The notes below the pieces were generated by a model that was given only the letters and a program-made list of their open reading frames with translations, had not been told where the DNA came from and did no database searches. From NCBI GenBank assembly GCA_003446775.1, contig DMCH01000159.1, forward strand, positions 1-10,482: a stretch of 10,482 bases of DNA, in the 5' to 3' direction. This DNA comes from Chloroflexota bacterium. GTDB taxonomy: Bacteria; Chloroflexota; Dormibacteria; Dormibacterales; Dormibacteraceae. The position numbers and the translations under genes are program-made. Below are positions 5,999 to 10,482 of this stretch, one piece after another; within the stretch, counting starts at the first letter, position 1; each line of letters opens with the position of its first letter.

Positions 5999-8574
5999 TG
6001 GCGCTCCAGCGTCAAGAGCGCGAGCGGAGGGCCAAGCCGACTCGTCGAGGCTGGTCGCTTCGCAACTACATGGCCCTGTTCATGGTCGTTCTCCTGGGTG
6101 TGGCTGGAATCGCCGCATTCGCGGTCCGGAACATGGCCGAGATGGATGCGGAGCAGACCGCCGTGGCCGACGCCAACTTTGCTGCCCAGACGGCGGCTGT
6201 GGAAATCACCAAAGACTTCGTCCTGCTCGAGCAGACCACTGCCGAGCTGGCGGCGAACCCGCAGGTTGCCGCGATCCTTTCTGCGGCCGGGTCGTGCGGC
6301 CTGACATTCTCGGGCGGGACTTTTTCTCAAGGCCATCTCGACATCATCTCGCCCGACGGATACGTGAGGTGTTCGTCTCAGCCTCTCCCAAAGGGGCCGG
6401 TGTACGGGTTGTCCGATTGGCTGCCCGTGGCCATACACACTCAAACCACCGCGGCCCCATTCCTCGATCCCGTGACCGGTCAGATCTCCGCAGTCGTGGC
6501 CTCTCCTGTCGGCGCAGGACTCGGCGCCGTGGCGGCCATCGTGACGCTGGCGCCGCTCGGTCCCAGTCTTGCTGCCAGCCTGGGAGGTGCGCGTCACCTC
6601 GAGTTCATGGTCACGACCAAGGACAGCAAGACGGTGCTCACACGTTCGCTCGCATCGGCACGCTGGGTGGGCGCCGACCTCGAGGAGACATCGTTCGCGC
6701 GCTCCGGGGGCGGGGTCGAACGGCAGGACGTCGACGGCACGGCTCGCCTGTACGCGCACTTCGCGGTCGCCTCGACGGGCTGGATTGTCTTTGCCGGGGC
6801 CGACAAGGCGGCTGCCCTGACGGCTGCCGACCAACTTTCCAACCGCAGCCTGGCCATCATCGTGGGCGGCGTGGGCGTCATGCTGCTTATCACATCCGTC
6901 GTCTTCCGGCGCATCGCAGAGCCGGTCCGGCGGCTGAGCCTGGTCATGCGCGGCTCGACGTCAGGAGACGCCGTCAAGGCCGTCGGCTCGACCGGCGCCA
7001 CCGAGGTGACCAACCTGGCCTGGGACTTCGACAGGCTCATGGCGACGGTGAAGCATGAGCTGGCCGACCGGCTCATCAAAGAGCAGAATGCGCTGGTCTC
7101 GGAACGCAACTATCGCCAGCTCTTCGAGAGCCACCCCCAGCCGATGTGGCTGTACGACGTGCATACGCTCTGCTTTCTCAAGGTGAACGACGCCGCGGTC
7201 GAGCGTTACGGCTACTCAAGCGAAGAGTTTCTGGCCATGACCATCAAAGACATACGCCCGCCCCAGGACGTTCCGAAGTTCCTCGAGCTTACCGCCGCGC
7301 CACAACCGCATTACGACAAGACGGGCCCATGGCGGCACCTCCTGAAGGATGGTTCCACCGTCGAGGTCCTGATCACTTCGCACACCACCACTTTCGACGA
7401 TCACGAAGCCCGACTCGTGTTGGCCGAGGACCTTTCGGAGAGCCAACGTCTTGAGCTCGAGCTTCACCAGTCGCAGGCTCGCGCGGAAGCCAACGCGGAG
7501 CTGAGCAAGGCCAAGGACGAGATGGTGTCGATGGTGAGCCACGAGATGCGGACTCCCTTGGCGAGCATCGTGGGCTTTGCTGAGCTGTTGTTCACGCGCA
7601 AGGTCACGCCGGAGCAGCGCGGTGAGTACCTCGGGGTCATGCTTCAGGAGGGCCGGCGCCTGACGGCGCTCATCAATGACTTCCTCGATCTCCGCCGCAT
7701 CGAGGGCGGCCACCTGAAGATGCGCTACGCGCCCGCTGACATCAAAGCGCTGATCAAGCGCGGAGTCGCGCTTATCGCCGATCCAGACGGCATCCCGATT
7801 CAGATTCGCGTGCCATACAACATGCCGCTTGTTCGTATCGACGGCGACTCGATCTTCCGTGTGGTCGCAAACCTGCTTTCGAACGCACGTAAGTACTCTC
7901 CCGACGGGGGCTCGATCGTCGTCGGCGCCGGCGTGGTTGCAGACATGGTTGAGGTCTACGTTCAAGACCAGGGCCTGGGCATTCCCGCCGACGCCCTGTC
8001 CCAGGTCTTCCGAAGGTTCTTTCGTGTCGACAACCCTGACCGCCACGGAATCAAGGGCACCGGACTCGGCCTGGCCATCTGCAAGAACATCGTTGAAGCC
8101 CACGGGGGCACGATCGGTGTTGAATCTGATGGCCTCGGCAAGGGCGCCCGCTTCCATTTCACCGTGCCCCTGGCTCAGGAGGCGGCGCAGGTCGGCGATG
8201 TCCTCGTGGTCGAGGACGACTCTGGTTTCGCCCACCTGCTGCAGGCGGAGCTGACCGGGCTTGGTCTCAGCTCGACCTGGGCTGCGGACGCGGAAACGGC
8301 CGAGCGACTCATGATCAAGAAGAGGGCGCGAGCCGTGGTCCTGGACCTGTTGCTGCCCGGCCTTCAGGGCGAGGCCTTCCTTTACCGTCTGCGGACAAAG
8401 CACGGATCTGGAATCCCGGTCGTTGTCGTCACGCTCAAGGACCTCGATCCCGCCGAAAGCCTGGTCTTACACAAGGCCGGGGTGACCGCGATCCTGCGCA
8501 AGGGGCCCGGGATGGCCGAGACCGCCGCGAGGATGATCGCCAAAGCACTGGCTGCCGAGCTGGTGGCCAGTTGA
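5998..8574 (+). CDS. Membrane PAS hybrid histidine kinase (sensor-HAMP-PAS-HisKA-HATPase-receiver)
   Basis: 858 residues from ATG 5998 (TTG 5995 adds one). A basic N-terminus (RRAKPTRR) precedes TM1 (~23-43). Residues ~44-283 are an extracytoplasmic sensor of dCache/CHASE type, with two cysteines, C100 and C125, that could form a disulfide. TM2 is ~284-303, followed by HAMP (~304-360, with AEPVRRL) and PAS (~370-485, NYRQLFESHPQPMWLYD, then YGYSSEEFL). The kinase core is canonical: H515 in SHEMRTPLASIVG, N box N625/N629, G1 DQGLGI (657-662), G2 GTGLGL (687-692). The terminal receiver (~733-852) has E739/D740/D741, phosphoacceptor D783, T812 and K835. It is the main signal input of the operon. 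The kinase-receiver half is paralogous to the 376-aa kinase: about 60 of 104 residues are identical over the ATPase domain by hand alignment. The ligand is unknown. Confidence 0.9.
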   Translation: MALQRQERERRAKPTRRGWSLRNYMALFMVVLLGVAGIAAFAVRNMAEMDAEQTAVADANFAAQTAAVEITKDFVLLEQTTAELAANPQVAAILSAAGSCGLTFSGGTFSQGHLDIISPDGYVRCSSQPLPKGPVYGLSDWLPVAIHTQTTAAPFLDPVTGQISAVVASPVGAGLGAVAAIVTLAPLGPSLAASLGGARHLEFMVTTKDSKTVLTRSLASARWVGADLEETSFARSGGGVERQDVDGTARLYAHFAVASTGWIVFAGADKAAALTAADQLSNRSLAIIVGGVGVMLLITSVVFRRIAEPVRRLSLVMRGSTSGDAVKAVGSTGATEVTNLAWDFDRLMATVKHELADRLIKEQNALVSERNYRQLFESHPQPMWLYDVHTLCFLKVNDAAVERYGYSSEEFLAMTIKDIRPPQDVPKFLELTAAPQPHYDKTGPWRHLLKDGSTVEVLITSHTTTFDDHEARLVLAEDLSESQRLELELHQSQARAEANAELSKAKDEMVSMVSHEMRTPLASIVGFAELLFTRKVTPEQRGEYLGVMLQEGRRLTALINDFLDLRRIEGGHLKMRYAPADIKALIKRGVALIADPDGIPIQIRVPYNMPLVRIDGDSIFRVVANLLSNARKYSPDGGSIVVGAGVVADMVEVYVQDQGLGIPADALSQVFRRFFRVDNPDRHGIKGTGLGLAICKNIVEAHGGTIGVESDGLGKGARFHFTVPLAQEAAQVGDVLVVEDDSGFAHLLQAELTGLGLSSTWAADAETAERLMIKKRARAVVLDLLLPGLQGEAFLYRLRTKHGSGIPVVVVTLKDLDPAESLVLHKAGVTAILRKGPGMAETAARMIAKALAAELVAS

Positions 8575-9296
8575 TCGCAAACGAGGTCGTCGCACGGGCA
8601 CTGTCCGCGGATCCGGACGACCTCACCCGGCTACTGCTCCTCCGGCAGACGTACGAGGATCGCGGCCCGGGCCTGCTCGCCGGACCGGGCGTACCCATGC
8701 CGGTGGTCTGCACTGCCTCCATCCTGTTCACCGACATCCGGGGCTTCAGCCGGTTGACAGAGCGGTTCGCGCACGACCCCGCCGGCCTACTGGATGTGCT
8801 CAACGCGCATCTCAAAAGAGTCGTCCGCTCGATCGCCATTTGCGGAGGCGTGGTCGAGAAGTTCGTCGGCGATGGAGTCATGGCCACCTTCGGTGCGAGC
8901 GGAGAGGCCGACCTGCACATGGATCACGTGAATCGAGCCATGGCGGCCGCGATTGGCTTGATCGGAGCCAATGAGGCCTTGAACCGCCGCTGCGCCGACG
9001 AGTGGGGATTCCGGCTCGAGGTCGGCGTCGGCATCGCGTCGGGACCGGTCGTGGTGGGCGCTGTCGGCTCGCCCGACCGCTCCGAGCTCGGCGTTCTCGG
9101 CGATGCGGTCAACGTCGCCGCGAGGCTCGTGACGCATGCCGGTCCCGGCGAGGTACTGATGACGGGAACCGTCTATCACGAGGTGGCCGCCATGCTGCAG
9201 AGCGAGCTGACCAACCAGTCGGCTGTGCGCGGGCGGTCAGGCGCGCTCGAGATCTACCGGATGTCCCTCCTCGGGGGACGCAGCGCGCTGACCTGA
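8571..9296 (+). CDS. Class III adenylate/guanylate cyclase
   Basis: 241 residues. After ~45 residues of leader, the CHD cyclase domain spans ~46-235. The metal-binding Asp residues are D55 (ILFTDIRGFSRLTER) and D101 (VEKFVGDGVM). The transition-state Asn/Arg pair is N181 and R185 (GDAVNVAARL). The purine-contact Lys is K97, but the second base-selecting position, Thr or Asp in known bacterial adenylyl cyclases (the T of YTVIGD), is Gly174 (ELGVLGD). Activity as a class III cyclase is likely, but whether the product is cAMP or cGMP is open. No membrane segment or HAMP domain is present, so it is cytoplasmic. The proposed start is TTG 8571, overlapping the kinase stop (TTGA); ATG 8697 would remove the leader but keep the domain. 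As the last gene of the coupled operon it is the likely effector. Confidence 0.85.
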   Translation: MIANEVVARALSADPDDLTRLLLLRQTYEDRGPGLLAGPGVPMPVVCTASILFTDIRGFSRLTERFAHDPAGLLDVLNAHLKRVVRSIAICGGVVEKFVGDGVMATFGASGEADLHMDHVNRAMAAAIGLIGANEALNRRCADEWGFRLEVGVGIASGPVVVGAVGSPDRSELGVLGDAVNVAARLVTHAGPGEVLMTGTVYHEVAAMLQSELTNQSAVRGRSGALEIYRMSLLGGRSALT

Positions 9297-9356
9297 CGCT
9301 CCGCCTCCTCACCCTCTACACGAACGGGTTCGGTCCAAATCGACACGAAGATGCGC

Positions 9357-9869
9357 TTAGCGCATCGCGTCGACGGTGGCCTCGGCGCGATTGGCGACCT
9401 TTGATCTCATGACCAGCACCGGGGCCTGTGAGTGGGCCGCAAGGTAGGCGGCGGTCGAGCCCAGGAACAGGTTGTGCAGGGAGCTGTGGCGATTGCTTCC
9501 CCCCACGACCAGGTCGGCGGCGCTCTCATCCGCGACCTGCACGATCTCTTCGCCTGGGCTGCCGGCGCGAACCACGACTTCCCACTCGATGCCTCTGCCG
9601 CCGAGAGCTCGCAGAGCCTCCTGCCTGACCCCGGCCTCCTGATCGTCCAGGGTCTGGACCATCGTGGAGTCAGCGATGCCGGGCGCCATCACGGCTGTAG
9701 CCGGCAGGTGCCGAACGTAGACGACCACTACCTTGGCTCCAACGCGAGGAGCCAGGTCTGCGACCTGCTCGAGGCCTTGGCTGCTGGCGGGCGATCCGTC
9801 CGCGGCCACCACGATCCGCTTGATCCATCTCGAGCCGCGGTATCCGTACGTTGATTCACCGGTCTCCAT
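9357..9869 (-). CDS. UspA-family universal stress protein
   Basis: 170 residues from ATG 9869, which has a perfect AGGAGGT 6 nt upstream. Single Usp domain from ~17: IKRIVVAADGSPAS (first strand and D24), KVVVVYVRHLP, EWEVVVRAGSPGEEIV, DLVVGGSNRHSSLHNLFLGSTA, APVLVM. The ATP-binding pattern G-x2-G-x9-G-(S/T) is present except that the second Gly is Arg127 (G124-SN-R127, then G137-S138), so nucleotide binding may be altered. About 16 N-terminal and 15 C-terminal residues extend the core. These small cytoplasmic proteins respond to starvation or stress. It converges on the cyclase gene with 60 bp between the stops, in which I see no clear terminator. A strong terminator hairpin lies directly upstream of its ribosome-binding site. 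Confidence 0.9.
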   Translation of the reverse strand: METGESTYGYRGSRWIKRIVVAADGSPASSQGLEQVADLAPRVGAKVVVVYVRHLPATAVMAPGIADSTMVQTLDDQEAGVRQEALRALGGRGIEWEVVVRAGSPGEEIVQVADESAADLVVGGSNRHSSLHNLFLGSTAAYLAAHSQAPVLVMRSKVANRAEATVDAMR

Positions 9870-9875
9870 CTCGTG

Positions 9876-9882
9876 ACCTCCT
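9876..9882 (-). promoter_or_regulatory. Consensus ribosome-binding site fixing the UspA start
   Basis: AGGAGGT on the minus strand, 6 nt from ATG 9869. It lies after the in-frame TTG at 9887, which is therefore rejected as start. It begins only 3 nt after the T run of the terminator hairpin. Confidence 0.85.
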
Positions 9883-9885
9883 AAC

Positions 9886-9914
9886 AAAAAAGGCGGGACC
9901 GCACAGGTCCCGCC
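9886..9914 (-). terminator. Rho-independent terminator hairpin between the SPW gene and the UspA gene
   Basis: On the minus strand a perfect 9-bp stem, GGCGGGACC/GGTCCCGCC, with a 5-nt loop is followed by TTTTTT. It begins 18 nt after the SPW gene's TGA and is a textbook terminator for that gene. It ends 3 nt before the UspA Shine-Dalgarno, leaving no room for a separate UspA promoter between them. Confidence 0.85.
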
Positions 9915-9932
9915 TCTCGTCTTTGTCCTAGC

Positions 9933-10280
9933 TCACGCCGTGACGCGGCGCGTGCGCACCGCATACAGGCTTCCGACGGTGATCGCGACCAGGATGGCGA
10001 TGATCCACGCGGACCAGGCCAGGGCTGTCACCGCTGTGAAGCCGAACACCCACGGGCTCACGAACAGAATCACGGCCAGGACGGACGGGATTAGCTCCAG
10101 TCCACCGGCCTGCCTCATCGCCGCGTTCAACAGTCCGCCGAGCGCGATCAGCGCCCCGAGCGCGTACAGGGTGGAAGTGGCAACCGTCTGCGCCGTCTCA
10201 CCAAACCCGATGGGAGTCAGGAAGAGTACGACGCCCAAGCCGACGACGACCCAATCTTGCCAACGCCTCCATGCAGTCAT
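9933..10280 (-). CDS. SPW-repeat integral membrane protein
   Basis: 115 residues from ATG 10280. It carries the two repeats that name the SPW family: WRRWQDWVVVGLGVVLFLTP (5-23) and SVLAVILFVSPWVFGF (66-81), each leading into hydrophobic helices. Four transmembrane segments are visible (~8-26, 36-54, 64-84, 87-106), and the protein ends in a basic tail, RTRRVTA. Function in the family is not established. The ATG at 10280 has AGGAGG 8 nt upstream, and the family normally starts close to the first WQDW. The same frame stays open to ATG 10403, which also has a fair AAGAGG site, and would add 41 residues of basic sequence (MSDHISTYVLRDSARK and on), so two protein forms are possible. It is terminated by the hairpin at 9886-9914. 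Confidence 0.85.
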   Translation of the reverse strand: MTAWRRWQDWVVVGLGVVLFLTPIGFGETAQTVATSTLYALGALIALGGLLNAAMRQAGGLELIPSVLAVILFVSPWVFGFTAVTALAWSAWIIAILVAITVGSLYAVRTRRVTA

Positions 10281-10288
10281 GGCAGCAA

Positions 10289-10294
10289 CCTCCT
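10289..10294 (-). promoter_or_regulatory. Strong ribosome-binding site for the SPW protein start at 10280
   Basis: AGGAGG on the minus strand, 8 nt before ATG 10280. It lies inside the longer frame that begins at 10403, so its presence argues that 10280 is at least one real start. Confidence 0.7.
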
Positions 10295-10403
10295 GGGCAC
10301 GACCTCGGACCTTTGGAATGCGGTGGGCGCGCCCTCCGGGGGCCCGCACTCCAGGCTTCCGCGCGGAGTCGCGCAGCACATAAGTCGAGATGTGGTCGCT
10401 CAT

Positions 10404-10482
10404 GTCATCAACCTCTTACGAAAGTCAACAACAAGTACTTGCGCGCGCAAGCACCTATTCCCTGCTCGTCGAGGTTCTAGGG
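10404..10482 (-). promoter_or_regulatory. Upstream region of the SPW gene with a perfect 14-bp palindrome
   Basis: CTTGCGCGCGCAAG at 10438-10451 is a perfect palindrome, extended to GT...AC at 10435-10454 with one mismatch pair. It lies 35 nt upstream of ATG 10403 in the region expected to hold the SPW promoter, so it may be an operator. No convincing -35/-10 pair is visible on either strand before the window ends. Confidence 0.4.

Noticed and set aside
7216..8403. 395-residue minus-strand frame
   Set aside because: Antisense mirror of the kinase core and receiver of the 858-aa kinase; long only because of GC-rich codon structure.
9297..9356. Possible bidirectional terminator between the cyclase and UspA genes
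   Set aside because: Only a 4-bp stem (GAAC-GG-GTTC) and no T run on either strand; not supportable.

Overview
This is a GC-rich, gene-dense bacterial window made almost entirely of signal-transduction genes. No gene is tied to a single taxon. The mix suggests a soil-type, high-GC lineage such as Chloroflexota/Dormibacterota or Actinomycetota: a CpaE/TadZ-like ATPase, a MEDS (DcmR-type) sensor, an SPW-repeat membrane protein, a UspA protein, a class III cyclase, and strong GGAGG Shine-Dalgarno sites next to TTG and ATGA starts. This taxonomic guess is inference. No rRNA, tRNA, CRISPR array, transposase or phage gene was seen.

Layout. (1) 1-1905, plus strand: the C-terminal part of a CheR methyltransferase with a TPR tail; a 207-bp imperfect foldback element (551-757); then a receiver domain fused to a deviant-Walker ATPase. 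(2) 1902-3460, minus strand: a MerR-like HTH/MEDS regulator (2717-3460), a 176-bp stretch with a possible gene remnant, and a small all-helical sensor-like protein (1902-2540). The stop of that last gene overlaps the stop of the ATPase gene. (3) 3461-3571: a divergent AT-rich control region with three overlapping dyads whose centres lie exactly 10 bp apart. (4) 3572-4246, plus strand: a NarL/LuxR-type response regulator. (5) 4354-9296, plus strand: a tightly packed operon of a 40-residue membrane protein, a soluble hybrid histidine kinase, a single-domain receiver, a membrane PAS hybrid histidine kinase and a class III nucleotide cyclase. Every junction in it overlaps (ATGA, ATGA, TGATG, TTGA). 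(6) 9357-10403, minus strand: a UspA protein and an SPW-repeat membrane protein, separated by a strong terminator hairpin that sits almost on the UspA ribosome-binding site.

Working model (inference): the 4354-9296 operon looks like a multistep phosphorelay. A membrane kinase (858 aa) senses an extracytoplasmic signal and a PAS-domain ligand. A paralogous soluble kinase and a stand-alone receiver act as branch or sink. The chain ends in a nucleotide cyclase, so the output may be a cyclic nucleotide as well as, or instead of, transcription. The LuxR-type regulator and the divergent MEDS regulator next door are the likely transcriptional arms. Counting the receiver-ATPase, five receiver domains and two kinase cores fall within about 8 kb.

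The best candidates for something undescribed are the five-gene translationally coupled relay-to-cyclase operon with its overlooked 40-aa membrane protein, the foldback element that supplies the downstream gene's ribosome-binding site, the 10-bp-phased operator cluster, and the terminator in the UspA leader.
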